Part shown: one piece after another, positions 18,893 to 30,862 of the stretch
Layout of the letters: every line of letters starts with the position of its first letter
How positions within the stretch are numbered: the stretch's first letter is position 1
Source of the DNA: Pilatotrama ljubarskyi
Lineage: Eukaryota > Basidiomycota > Agaricomycetes > Polyporales > Polyporaceae
DNA: 64,000 nucleotides
Direction: 5' to 3'
NCBI GenBank assembly: GCA_022385805.1
Contig: MU277670.1
Coordinates: 963,102 to 1,027,101, forward strand
Program-made: the position numbers and the translations under genes
Notes under the pieces: model-generated
What the model was told of the DNA's origin: nothing
The model's database searches: none
Seen by the model: only the letters and a program-made list of their open reading frames with translations

Positions 18893-19185
18893 ATAGTAGT
18901 AGATTGTAGCCCAAAGAGTGTCCGAAAACTAGTTGCCAGAGGGTGAGTGCCGAGAGCAGCGTGGATGAGGGTGGAGGGAAAGACGCGTCGGTGGGTCGGT
19001 GGCAGCTCGACGCGTACGGTTGTGGGCGCCTGTGGACGCGTCCTGTGGCTGAACGCGTCGTGTCTCTTATATAGCACGCGCAGAGGATACTGTACAGTCC
19101 CGTGAAACCCTCGGCCATCTCACATCCCATACAGACATATTCCAGATGAAAGACAAGTAACATGATCCACGTAGCATACTAATGA
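18893..19185 (-). promoter_or_regulatory. ATR promoter with four ACGCGT boxes and a TATA box
   Basis: The 293 bp between the ATR start and the NOP14 stop contain four copies of the palindrome ACGCGT at 18983-18988, 19010-19015, 19036-19041 and 19053-19058. Just upstream, on the coding (minus) strand, is CTATATAA at 19074-19067. ACGCGT is the MluI cell-cycle box, bound in ascomycete yeasts by MBF to switch on replication and repair genes at G1/S. The motif cluster is directly visible; binding by a basidiomycete MBF is inferred. The right part also carries the 3' UTR of NOP14. Confidence 0.6.
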
Positions 19186-22100
19186 CTACTTGCGACCAGC
19201 CCGCCGCTTCTCTTTCATCTTCTCCCGCTCCATCGCCTTCTCCTCCGCACGCTCCGACTCGAGCGAGCTGAAGACGCGCTTCATACGCTCGTTGTATTCG
19301 CGATCCTTCTCCTTCTGCTTCCGCTGCTGCTCGGAGGCCAAGAAGCGTGCGTCCTTGCGCAGCTCGCGAATCGCGCCCTTCCTCTCCTGCTTGTACTGCG
19401 CGCGCAGCTTCGCCGCTTCGTTGCGCTCGTGGTCGGGATCGCGATTCCGGAGGTAGTTTGACGTAGTGTGCTCGAACTTGGGTACGTAGGTCGGGATGGG
19501 TATGGGCTTGTGCGATTGCAGACGGAGGGGGCGGCGGCCTTGGAGTGCGAACTTGAGCAGACGACCCAGGGAGTCTTGAAGGGATTGCAAACGCGTCTGC
19601 AACACGGGTAAACCAGCGCTCGATGAAGCAGGAGCATGCGGGTACTTACTGCCAGATCCGAAGGAAGATAACTGTTCTTGATGGAGCCGAGGACCTCGTG
19701 AAGCGGAGTGTAGAGCTCGATGAAACCGTCCAGGCCTTTGTACATCTCAGCGAATCTCCCAAGTAGTTCCAGCGATAGACCGAGGAGGTCTACCTTGGCC
19801 TGATCCCCAAGGGCATTTCCGGACAGGCATTTGCCGAGATCGGGCTTGCCCAGCGACAGCTTCTTCGCATTCTTCGCATCCAGAGCAAGCGGGAGGGTTA
19901 ATGCTGTCCTGAAGTCCTGTAATGGGAAGTTTCCTGGTACTGATGCAGCGTCCTGGTACGAGTGCGGTGCAAGGTGCAGCACACTATTGGCTAGAAAGTT
20001 GATCGCTTCCGGAATCAAGCGCTTCGAGAGCTTCTCGTAGTGCATGAACAGACTGCATAGGAACAAGCCGCTTGCGATGTCCTGCAACGAGCGCACGCGA
20101 CATAGACCTAGATATGAGCCCATGAGCAGCCGCGTGGGAGATATGACAGCGTGGTTCATGTCGCTGGTCGGCCATAGCTGTCCGATGACTCGCAGAAGTG
20201 ATAGCTCAGGGAGACCTGGCCACGTCTTCGCATCTGGATCGGTGGCGCCCTTGGCTAGCCCGCGCTTCAGATTCTTGTTCATGAGCGAGAGCTTCTCCAC
20301 GAAGGCCTCTGCGGATTGTATGGGATAGGTCTTTGTGAGACCCGCGAGATGTGGGAGGAGAGAGGACAGAAGCGTGAATCGCGGTGTGGGAGGGGCGGTG
20401 ACATAGAGGATATGCTCGATGAGGACGGTGTTCAGGCGCTGCGATCGTCTCAGCAAACTAGACCCCCGACAAAGCTGTGTCACCTGTACACACCTGCAGT
20501 TTGAATTTGTTGTCCTCGGCCAGACTGGGATGATGCAGAGCGCGGATGCGCTTGACGACCGTAGGGACGTCCTTCTCATCCACGTCTTCCACGATCTCGA
20601 GGAACTCGTCATGCGTCTCGGGACACGGGAAGGTGTACGGGAGCTCCTTCGTTGCCGGCCTAGCTTTGGAACGACGCTTCCGGCTCGACTGGACAAGAGC
20701 CTCCGACTCGCCCTCCTCACCGTCCTCTTCGCCGGAGTCTTCCTCCGCACTTTCAAACTCGGGCGCGAGTGAGCCGTCCTCGTTATCGTCGCCTGATTCT
20801 TCTGAACCCTCCTCTTCGCTATCTTCCTCGTCCTCGTCCTCGCTCTCTCCGCTCTCTTCGCCCTCGTCCTCCGAGCCGTCCATAGCGACCTTGTCGTCGA
20901 GTCCGGCGCCCAGTCCACCCCAGGCCTCTGCATCCTCCTCATGGAAGTCGTCATCCAGGTCATCTCCGCCTCGATGCCGAGCCTGCTTGCGCTTCCCCTT
21001 CTGCTCGTCCTCGCTGTCGGTCTCCTCACCACGCATGCGCTTTAAACGCCTTCGTTCCGCCTTCTCTAGCGCCTCCTTCTCTTCCAGAGCAAGCTCCTCT
21101 TCAGTCTTGGTCCGGTCTTTGGGCTTCGCACGCCTGTCGAGAGCCAGTTCCCGCACATATTGGTCGTACTCCTTATCGTCTTCCGGAGGTACTGCGGTTG
21201 CAAGGCTGGGTTTCGCCGCGTTGGCGGAGGCCTCTGCGACGGGTTCTGCGGGAGGAGCAGCAAAGAGGAGTGAACGAATAGAGTCAAGCTCCTGGTCGAG
21301 CTCATGACGCAAATTCTCATCCTCTTCTTGTTGAGTTTGACGCATGAACTAGTGCAGAGTGAGGACCGATAGAATGGGTAAGACTGAGTACGGCAAAACC
21401 AACCTTATGCTCCTTGCTCTTGGCAATGACTTCCGCCATAACTTCCGCTTTTGACTTCTTCCTCGCTGGCTGTAAAGGGTAGTGAGTACAAATGCAGACC
21501 GACTGGGGAGTCCACACACCTCGTCTTCGTCTTCTCCATCCTCATCCTCGAACCCTCCGAAATGGCTCCTCTCGACTGTCCGTCTGTCCATTTGACCTAC
21601 GTGAAATACCGTCAGCCCGTGGTCGCACCCATAGTTCAGAGTCCTGCATACCTTCATCTTCATCATCGTCATCCAACCCCAGACCGACATTGTCGAAGTC
21701 GTCCAGTTTAGACAGACTCTGCCCATAGTGTGTCAACTCGTCCTCATCCTCAAGGTTGAACGCAACGCCTTTAGAGGCACGCTGTCGCTCCCGCGTGAAG
21801 CGCTCCAGCATTCGTTCCTCGGGTGTCATGGTAGGATCATTTTCACCGAACCGGCGATCGACGATGCCTCCGGAACGATCTTTCTCTTCGTACTCTTTGA
21901 GCAGAGTCTTCTTCCTCTGTGATCACCAATTCAAATGCGGAAGAATATATAAGCTCCTGGTATCCTAGCATTGCAAAGGACGAAGTGCGCACCTGCTCTA
22001 TGCCCGCCTGCTTGCTCTGTGCAGGACGGCCAGTAGTGCCCACGATCTTCCGCCCCCCGACATCGTGCTTCAGTTTCGTCACCTTCACATCGAAGGGGTT

Positions 22101-22259
22101 TAGTTTCTGCTGAATCTCCTTGAGCTTCGCAGCTTTCTTCTCCTTGTCCCGCTCGGTCGGCGCGGCGCGTTTGCGCTTCTTCCCCGCCTGAGGTTGGGAG
22201 GTTAGTCCTGCCTGGTTGAGCGCGGTCTTGAGCTGCTTCAGCTGGGATCCTTTTGCCAT
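19186..22259 (-). CDS. NOP14: Nop14, small-subunit (SSU) processome protein
   Basis: Nucleolar protein needed for 18S rRNA processing and 40S assembly. It reads leftwards from MAKGSQLKQLKTALNQAGL (ATG 22259-22257) through about seven exons. Family blocks in order: NPFDVKVTKLKHDVGGRKI, GGIVDRRFGENDPTMTPEER with MLERFTRERQR, and the KKSKAEVMAEVIAKSKEHK segment. A long, strongly acidic and Ser-rich region follows (about 20950-20690, runs of E, D and S). The C-terminal helical domain starts at PYTFPCPETHDEFLEIVED and includes LTKTYPIQSAEAFVEKLSL and KPIPIPTYVPKFEH. The tail is very basic (KAMEREKMKEKRRAGRK). Nop14 partners Noc4, Emg1 and Utp14 in yeast. Short introns near 22020-21910, 21690-21600, 21530-21470, 21420-21350, 20500-20430 and 19680-19590 are placed by phase and similarity, and exact junctions are approximate. 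The NOP14 3' end abuts the ATR promoter. Confidence 0.94.
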
Positions 22260-22539
22260 CGCGCAAACCAGAATTACTGTACTAGACAAGGAGCAGAGCA
22301 GGTTCCCAGACAGGTTACTGGAGAGGTCAAGCAGGCCGTGGGCGACCTCGCACTTCGCAGAGACGAGTCTTTCGGCTCAGGGCTGCCATTCCCAAAAATA
22401 TGTCACGTAGTCACACGTCACGCATCTAGATCTCAGATCGGCGCTTGCTCACAACCCAGGATGTACCAGCCATATATCGGCCAACGCCCGTGGTGTTGCA
22501 ACTGGAATAACAAACTCTTCGTTACGCTGACCTTTCACC

Positions 22540-23001
22540 ATGGTCGCCGTCGCCCCCATCTCCCCTCGGTCTTCCGGTGCTGACTCTCTCGGCTGTCCGT
22601 ACAGTCACAAGGCGATTCGTGTCCATACACGCCCTGCACCTAAAGTGGCCTTCGGGTTCATCCTTGATGCCGAGTGTCTTCGGCGCTCGTCTCGCTGGTA
22701 GTGCGAACTCATCTTCAAGGACGAGTTCACGACACTATCTTCAGAGGAAGCTGACAAGATGATCGACAAAATGGAGGGCACCACTACATTGATGCTTCCT
22801 GGCCTCATCTCCTCCGAATTCTCCACTCTTCCCCGCCTCAGCAATCGCCTCCTGCCTGTCGTGGACGGCGATTTTGCCCCAGAATATTACATCTTCGTCC
22901 TGAGGGACGATGCTACTTGGCAGGGGATGACTGCGCCATTGGACCCGGAGGTTATTGGAGCAGTCAGGAGGCTGGTAGTTCAGAGCGAGGAGCCCGACTG
23001 A
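22540..23001 (+). CDS. Uncertain small gene, unrecognised
   Basis: An ATG in a good context (CACCATGGT) opens a frame that runs to a TAG at about 22699. Immediately downstream the same phase continues as LIFKDEFTTLSSEEADKM and on for about 80 further residues, to TGA at 22999-23001. A 57-bp intron from a GTGGCC donor to the GTAG just before TGCGAACTC would remove the stop and keep the frame, but that donor is weak. The downstream part has a plausible protein-like composition. I do not recognise a domain. It could be a real small gene with an odd intron, or a decayed gene. Confidence 0.4.
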
Positions 23002-24247
23002 TCAATATCGTACTGACGGGTATATACGTCCAACGAGCACCGTCGATCCGTATGTAAGTTGTGCTCATCGAACTGGACCAGTGGTGCTAAGTGATGGAGC
23101 GCGCACCTCACTCCGCCTTGCGTGCTGTGCGTGCCGCTGTGTATCCCTGAATTATCCCCATTTCCCGGATCGGAACCGTTCCGTTGCATCGCGTCGTCGT
23201 TTTGCTATATATGGAGTATAACTGGACGAAGGATTTGGATGTTGAGCCAGAGCCTTCAGGCAGTGATAGCCGCCATCGCGGAGGGTGTCGTGCTCGGGAG
23301 GTGCTGCTTCTTCATGGCACCGATGAGGAAGACGCACGGCCACAATAAAGGTCCCCGGAAGACAATGCCAAGCCCGTCCTGAGCCTTTCCAAGATGTAGG
23401 CGATGTGGCAGACGCACTAACAGGCACGACTCCTCTCGTTGCCCCGGCGTGAAGGGCTCCGTCCGGTACCCTGCCCGCGGCAAGGTGGACAATGCGATCC
23501 CCACTGCGGAGTGTGCGCACGTACAAAACCTCTATCTTCACCACATCAACAACCAGAACGACTCACACGGTTCATGGCAGGGCATCGGAGCCGATGCAGT
23601 TCCCCGTGAACCAACTAGCTGAGCATCGGGAGTAACAACATAGTCGGAGGGGATCCCCTAGCCGGAGCGCTGCGAGGCGTCGCATGATCCAGCTTGTAGA
23701 AGAGTGTGTACTGGCCGACCGTTTGCAAGACGATCTGGGAAAGCACAGAGTAACTCGAGTATCTGCGCGGAGTAGAAGTGAGTCGCCCTACATATACATG
23801 TCCTGTGAAGGGTCAGCCCGAACTCACATAACAAGCCACAGACCTCAAGGCCTCACGACGCGCCCTTGCGTCGAGTACTTGTATGTACAGCGGTAGTAGC
23901 AGGGCGTCCGGGAACCCACTTGAGATGTACCACTACAATATAGCTGTCGCACGACGATTTGGACTCGATTATTATTGTGCAGAGTATGCGAGTAGTAGTA
24001 GCGGAACAAATAGAGGTGGTTGACAAGTCTATATCCGCAGCAGAAGACGGAGGAGGATGCTATGCAACGACGAATGCATCTGAAAAGGATTGTCAAGCGT
24101 CGGAGTGCTCCTGCCATGTACTGCCACTTCCCGGCCGCTGAGCGCTGCCATACCCTCGTCCTCCTTGTCCTCCTCTGTCGTCCATGCCCTCAGCGCAAGT
24201 GTAGCTGAAGAGTTTACCAGTCTGTCGGCCTTCTGTCTACACGAGCC
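23002..24247. other. Intergenic region, no supported gene
   Basis: About 1.2 kb with only short frames. One on the minus strand (23544-23152, 130 codons) is open but has no recognisable motif, and an overlapping frame is equally long. The right end is the promoter of the CNH-like gene. Confidence 0.45.
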
Positions 24248-26976
24248 ATGTCAGATCCGTTCAATGTACCGCCCATGCCGGAGCAGGACCAGTCGGGCGG
24301 AGATGCCCTGCCCACCTACGATGATCTCGCAGCCCAGCATGGCCCAAACTCCAGGTATGTTCGCTTCGCTCGCATCCAGTTCTGTCTCCAATACGACGAT
24401 ATGCATAGGTTTGGTCGCTGGAGAGAGTGGATCGAGAAGAGGTGAAGTCTCGCGCTACCTACTGTGGCCCGCGGATCCTAACTCCGATACACAGAGCCGC
24501 AGAGCGGTATGTCGATATAACGCCAGCTGAGCTGCAGCGTCGACGACAGAAGGGTTGGGGAGACGGTGTGAGTCCATGCATCATTAATCCATAACTGCTC
24601 CATGTACCTCATACCCGACCGGCCACAGCCTCCTCCTGCCTCTCAAACGAACTCGGTCTATGCTGCCTCATCCCAAACGACGTCAATGTATGGCCCTCCA
24701 TCCCAGACAAGCTCTGTACCTGCATCTCAGACAAACTCCGTCTATGCGCCGACGGCTTACAACTCGTCCTCGTATCCTGCATCAATGTATTCTACCGCAA
24801 CCTCATCCTATGCATCCCTTCCACCGCAAGCCCTCCATCCTCAACTTCACCTGCATACCAACTTCCCTCTCTCAGCGCTTCCCGTCTCTCCTCTAACACA
24901 TGCACGTTACCCACCTCCGCCCGCCTCGCTCATTCCAGAGCCGCTTGTCCCTTCCCGATTGAACTTGTACAACTTCGGGTCCCGGTTCCTGCCTCACACG
25001 ACCTCGCCAATCCGGTGTCTTCTACCCCTAGGAAATCATCATCTCTTGCTGATTGGCCATGACAAAGGTTTGTCCGTAATGGACATGTTTCCAAGTGATT
25101 GGTCCGACGAAGAGGAGACACAGAAGGGACCCTCTGACGCAGAGGCCAAGCTCATCTGGGAGGGCGAAGGGTGAGCATGGCTGTATCATCTGCGACGAGT
25201 TGCTTGAACCGTACCTCTCAGTGTCCACCAGATGACAATTCTAGAGTCGGAGAGTACAGGCGAGGGTACACCTCAAGGCGTTATTCTCGCACTTGTCAGC
25301 ACGGAAGGCGACTCGTCAAAAGACCAAGAGACGCCTAGAATGCTTCGCATGTACAACCTGGCCAGTCTTGTGAGCTTGGCCAAGTGGGCTGTCACCCAGA
25401 AGGTCTGCGTTTCACCCGATAGCTTTTGTTGATATCTCACAAGTTGTGCCTCATGCAGGACGCTCGACCATTGGATCTACGGGGCGCAGCAACGGGCAAA
25501 AACTCTCAAGGCTCCATGAAGAAGCACCATCGACCTCCCAGCTCCATAACGAAGGGTCTTAAGAATCTCGTACTTGATCCCGCGATAGCGCAACCGCAGT
25601 CCCCGTCGTCTCGACGGCCTGAGCCGCAGGCGTCTTACTCATCTCTGGCGTCGTCTTGGACTTCGCCAGGAAAGTCAAAGGCACCACCTCCGGTAACGCG
25701 CACAGACTCGATCGACTCTGACTGGGATATCGTGAGCGACCTCCCGCTACGGTGGGCTACCCACTTCACGCCTCTCGCGTCTATTGGCTCCCGACTACAT
25801 AACAACCCCGTCCTGTTCTACGATGTTTGGCGACACGAGGGTCAACGGGGTCGAGGTGGTGTACTACTCGCTGTCGCGACGAAGTCAAGCATTCTCCTAT
25901 ACGAAGCACCGAAAGGTGAAAGAGCTTTTCGTCTAGCGAAGGTAGACCCATCGTCTTGCATCCCACTTCAGGCCGTCCTGATACTTACCGCCTTACCGTA
26001 GGAATTTTACACGCCGCTGCCGGCGCGCAGTATAACCTTCATCCACCAATCTGTGCAGGACAATATGTCACGAAGTCCTTCGGACGTCTTTCCGCGATCC
26101 GCTGCCCTCGACTCGCAGCAGAATCACCGGCATGCCCGTGTCTCCTCATTCGGGTCCACTGTGCTCCCCTACCCAACCCAGCTTAGCCTCTTCGTCATCT
26201 TTGAGAAGAAGGCCGGTACGATCCGCATCGCGGACTCCGCCGTCGGCGAGGTCGACCTCTACGAGGACAACTGGAGCGCGCAGCAGTCCATGCTCATGAG
26301 CGCACCGAGCGCCAGCGGCCTGACCTCCCGTCGCTCGCGTGCATCCTGGGATGGCCGCGGCTTCGCCAAGGAGAAGGGCCCGTGGGTGCGCCCGGTCAAG
26401 TTCAACGTACCCGGGCCGTCGTTCCAGTCCTCGTTCGCGCAGATGTACATCCTCACGCGCGGTCGGCAGTCGCACATCATCCCGCACCCGCTGCCCGCGA
26501 AGGTCTCGAACCTGCCGCCGTACCGCATTCTCTACTGGTCCTCGACGCCGAACAGCGTCAGCGCGCGCGTGTGTACGTCCGACAACCCGGACGAGGCGCC
26601 CTGCCTGCAGGTCCTGGCTTTCGGCGAGGACGGTGTCGAGGTGCAGGAGGTCCCGCTCTCGCAGCTCTCCGAGCGAAAGGGCAAGAGCCGTGCGCAGGAT
26701 CCCGTGCGCGCCCAGGCAGATGTGGGTGGGGCCAGCGGACTGCTGACCAGTGGTGGGCACTGGAACAGGCCATTCCATCCAGGCCTGTCGCGCTCGTACT
26801 CGACGTCCAGTTATGCCAGCTACGAGTCGTCGACCTCGACGGAGGAGGACGGGGAGTACGGCGGCGGTAACGAAGGTATCTATGCGTGGGTACAGAAGGG
26901 TGCCGAAGACTGGCGGGTGGTCTGGTTCGGCGACGGTGCGCCGAGAGACGACGAGTTCGATGATGGCGATGCTTAG
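24248..26976 (+). CDS. Uncharacterised protein with CNH-like (citron homology) region
   Basis: Seven exons fit by phase: 24248-24354, 24409-24441, 24495-24567, 24629-25170, 25222-25402, 25459-25941 and 26002-26976, for 797 residues. The N-terminus is acidic and Pro-rich, followed by a short helical piece (GRWREWIEKRAAERYVD) and a low-complexity stretch of imperfect SQTxSVY repeats (24640-24760). The rest resembles a CNH or WD-like beta-propeller: IRCLLPLGNHHLLLIGHDKG, GVLLAVATKSSILLYEAPKG, then EFYTPLPARSITFIHQSV and QLSLFVIFEKKAGTIRIAD. These are typical blades with buried hydrophobics and GLSVMD or ILLYE-type strand ends. The tail is Ser/Tyr-rich and acidic. No kinase or RhoGEF domain accompanies it, unlike most CNH proteins. 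A scaffold role in small-GTPase or trafficking pathways is possible but not shown. Confidence 0.8.
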
Positions 26977-27546
26977 GTTAGGCCGACCGGGCATGGAATC
27001 GATCAGCGGACGTTTTGCAGGTTGTTGAGCATTGCAGACTTTGTTGTAGGTAAACCCGGATGCATGCAGTGTACAATGTGGACCTTCATACCCTTGCGAT
27101 AGTTGGCACGTCTGGATCGTGAAAGCTGGTCGATGGGCATCTCAGGGCGAAGGAAAGAGAAGACGTATTCGTTCCCGAAGCAGTTGCTGGGACAGTCGAT
27201 ATCCGATTTCCAGGTGCGCATGCGCACTCTAACACGAGCCTCAGAAGAGTAGAGGCTCCAGGTCATTGAGCTCAACGACGGCGGGAAGGTCATCATCAGC
27301 CGCGCGCGCTATATGGTCAATGGTGAAACCCAGATCTGTGGCTTGTGAACGTGAACGGAAGAGTTGTATAATGGACGTATAGGGGTACATGAATGCTACG
27401 TGAGCTACGAGGAAAGCAAGCTGGATAGGCTAGGCTGTGAGTCCCAGGTGTACAATGCGACTAATGACAATGTCCTATGCTAAGGTATTCCGGGTGCAAT
27501 GTGATGGTGACGAGGGCATGCTCGAAGTGAGCCAGGCAAAGAAAGA
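26977..27546. other. Convergent intergenic region
   Basis: 570 bp between the 3' ends of the CNH-like gene (plus) and the TRP-like gene (minus); expected to hold both 3' UTRs. No gene of its own is visible. Confidence 0.5.
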
Positions 27547-30500
27547 CTAGGATGCTGCGGGTGTCTGAGGGTCCGAATGGCTCGCACCTCGTAGCACACT
27601 GAAGGATTGTCCGTGTCCCTGCTCAGAGGCTGCGTCGTTCGGCTGGGCGGACGAGGACGAAGCACCAGCAGCTCCGGGACGCTGCTTCCGAACCACGACA
27701 AACGAGCGGCCAGCCTCCTGGCCAGAAGAGGAACTCGCGAGGGCGTCACTCTCGCTCATCCGCCGGTTCTTCCGCCTATTGTACCAAAACTTCTTCTTCG
27801 GCTGGCTTAGCGCAGACACATCGTCGGCGACCGCTGAGTCGTCCCGCGTCTCCGATTCCGCAGCTCCACCCGATCCCGGCGGTAGGTACGGCAAGGCAGA
27901 GGCATTTTCAATGATAGCCGTCTGCGACTTTGTTCGAATGTGCGCTGGTGGCATAGCGCCTGGCGGAAGGCCCTTCGCGGCACTCGAGATGGAAGGAGTC
28001 GGTGGTGGAGAGTCCTCGACAACAGAGGGCGGCTGAACGATAGAACCCGCGCCGCGCTCGACTGACGGGAAGGTCTGCGTAGACCCTGAGGCGATTGCGT
28101 AAGGTGACTCGTAATGCGCGCGGCCGCCAGCGACCCTTGTGAAGCTAGACTTGGGGGCTTCCGCTGCCGGGGCAGGCTCCTCCATTGCGTTGTAGCCAGG
28201 ACCAGGGAACGGTTGCCACGCGCCCATTATGAAGCCCGTTTCGTCGTCGCTATCCTCCTTGTATGGTTGCATCGCGTGTTCAGGGCGCAGGACGGAAGGC
28301 GGCCCGGACGATGGCGGCGTAGCATCCCTGAAAGGCGGCGTCGGCCTGGACAGCATGAGGGTCTGCGGCTGCTTGCCGGCATCGGCAGGTCGGTACCCAC
28401 GCGAGTGGCGGGGTCGTCGGGGACCGCAACAACCCATAAGACCCATAGTCCCGAGCAGACCACTGTCAACGACATGCTTGCTTCTGCCGAAGCCAATGCC
28501 ACCGATAATACGCAAGAACGCCTCGAGAATCTTGACGAGAAGCATCAGGAGGAACGCTAGGTAAATCAACCCTAGAATGAACAGAATCGCATACGCGACC
28601 CACTGCGCAGCGCCTGCGCCAATGGAGACCTAAGGATATGGGATTGAGTGTTACGTACTTCGGAGGGGCGTGAGACTTACCACCGGCGTGAGGATGACCA
28701 GAAGCACCGCGATGACAATTCTCCCAACGCAGAACAAGAAGCTGATGAGCCCCATACTGGCACCTTGCCCCCACGGCAACCAAATACTGGTTCCGAGAGC
28801 CGCTGCGACCTCGACTACGAGGATAACGATAGCTTGTGCCGTGCCGCTCTTCTGGCCGAACCCGATGGTTATACCGAATGCGAGGTTGATTGCAAAGAGG
28901 GTGCAGGCGAAGAGCTGAGAGCCGTGCCTGTAGTGGTTGTATAGCGGCCCGAGGGAGAGGAGGGTCCAAGTCTCGTCATACAGTTTGCTCGTCCTCGTGA
29001 GCGTCAGGCGTAACACCAAGAACGCCGGGATAAGGACGGAGAGGATCGCAAAAGACAGCGCAGCGAGAGCGATCGAAGTCGTAGACGCCTGACCCTTGCC
29101 CAGGCTCATCTGGTAGCAGGAGAATATGGTGATAGGGAGGTGAAAGAGTATGAGGATACGGATGAGATTGCCTTGCAAGACACTCCCGTGAAAGGAGATG
29201 AAGTTGCTGCGCCAACGCCACCATGGCCGACCGCTCGGGAAGCGCGACGTGGTACGGAAAAGGAAGTGGCCATTCAGGGACCTATTCTCGTCAGGCGCGG
29301 CCATCCCCACATTGTCGAGCATATCCTTGCTAGCGGAGGAGTAGCGAGGACTGCGAGTACCTGTCAATGCCGCGGCTGGATGCGTGCCATTGCGGGCCGG
29401 CCCTGATATCAGCGACATGACGAGGTCGAAGAGCCAAACCAGCACGCTGAGCACGATTGTCGCAGCAATGATTCCCAGGAACAGGGACAAGCAGACACTG
29501 AAGAGATCCTGAGGCCGCAGGCCGACCGACCACGCGAACGCGGATATGCCGTTTGTGGCATTGGGAGGGAGCTGGAAGAGATAGTTCGGTGCACTGCTGT
29601 TTATGTATATCGGGGAGCTGGGATCGTTGAGTTGATCGGCGAAGTTCGAGGGCGGGTCATATGGCTGCACGGTCAGCGGATTCCAGTGTTCATTCTTGCC
29701 CTGGGCGATCGTGATATCTGAGCATAAAGTCAGTGGCGTTACCGCAGAATGGAGGCGTGGAACGCACTGTATACCAGTGTCGCCCATGCGGTTTGCGAGA
29801 GCAGAGGGTCTGACTTCTTAGTGAGTATTGGACAGCGGTAGACTGGCGTTTCCACTTACAGGTGAACATAGGCCATTGCACCGCAACCATAGCCAGAGCG
29901 GCACACCATTGCGTATGGAATATAATGTCTCGCAAGGACGGCGTACCTATGCCATGACGTCACTCCATAAGATTCCGCATTGTAGCTATAAAACCACTCA
30001 CAGAACCGCATGAGTGCGGGAGAGGATGCAAAGCGTTCACCGCTCAATGCGCTTGCCAGAATGAATCCAGCACTCTCAAGCTTCGCCAAAACTCCGCTGC
30101 CTCCCCTGGACGAACCTCGACCCCATGCCGCAACAAGTCTTGCGATACCCACGATCGCCCAGTAGCCGATAGCGAGCCCGACGGTGCACCAGAATATGAT
30201 GTGCGCATGTCCGTAGACTGACTCTACGGGACCAGGGGTGAGGGCCGTTGTATTCACGTCCAGACACAGGAGCTCGTGCTGAAAGGGATCCAGAGCTCGC
30301 AACCGCGTATCGAAAGTCGCCAGTTCGTACCCGTCTTGAAGCTGTACTGATGAAGAGAATGCAAAGGGCCCCGGATTCAGCGGGCAGAACTTGCTGTTGG
30401 GATCAGGAGTGCCGAGAGGGGACGGTGGACGCAAGGTATTGCAAAAGAACGTGCTGCTGTTGTTATTGGGTTGCTCGAAGGTCAGGATTTCAGTGGTCGT

Positions 30501-30862
30501 AAACAAGGTCGCTAATTATTCAATGCATCCCTGTCAGTCCGGTCCTCATGTCCACTGAGGTGGCTCGACGTACTGGCAACAGGGTTCGGCCCCTCTGAGG
30601 CAGCTATGATCTGCTGGGGCGAATTCCCTATGACTGTGAAGTTGATGTAGGGACCTCTAGAGCTTCCAGAAGGAAAGAACTGCGCGTAGACGGTCGACAC
30701 ATCGAGCTTCTGGGAGGTATTCGAGCTAGAGAAGCAGTCGGAATATTGGAGCGTGGCGGGCTGAGCGGTCGTGAGTGTGAAGCGAGAGAGCGAAAGAGAA
30801 AGGATCAGGAGCATATGCGGTAACGAGCTCCCCCGCTGACTGGGTTCGTAAAAACCGGCCAT
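27547..30862 (-). CDS. TRP-like membrane protein (Flc/Pkd2 family)
   Basis: Fungal TRP-like family (PF06011 type), linked in yeasts to FAD or calcium handling and cell-wall integrity. Reading leftwards: a signal-peptide-like segment MLLILSLSLSRFTLTTAQ, then an extracytoplasmic ML-like domain with paired cysteines (YSDCFSSSNTS; FFCNTLRPP; KFCPLNPG; LLCLDVNT). Many hydrophobic helices follow, among them HIIFWCTVGLAIGYWAIVGI, FSVCLSLFLGIIAATIVLSV, LIRILILFHLPITIFSCYQM, FAILSVLIPAFLVLRLTL, FACTLFAINLAFGITIGF, AIVILVVEVAAALGTSIW and YLAFLLMLLVKILEAFLRI. A cytoplasmic tail of about 270 residues is Pro/Ser-rich and ends DPQTPAAS. Introns lie near 30580-30510, 29990-29940, 29860-29810, 29770-29715 and 28680-28630. 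The start at 30862 (MAGFYEPS) is a choice; 30814 would begin at the signal peptide itself. Substrate or ion is unknown. Confidence 0.85.

Noticed and set aside
20546..21307. Plus-strand frame of 253 codons rich in Ser
   Set aside because: Antisense to the acidic region of NOP14; Glu and Asp codons read backwards give Ser-rich sequence.
23152..23544. 130-codon minus-strand frame
   Set aside because: No recognisable motif; an equally long overlapping frame exists, so being open is not evidence.
26146..26994. Minus-strand frame of 282 codons
   Set aside because: Antisense to the last exon of the CNH-like gene, no family features.
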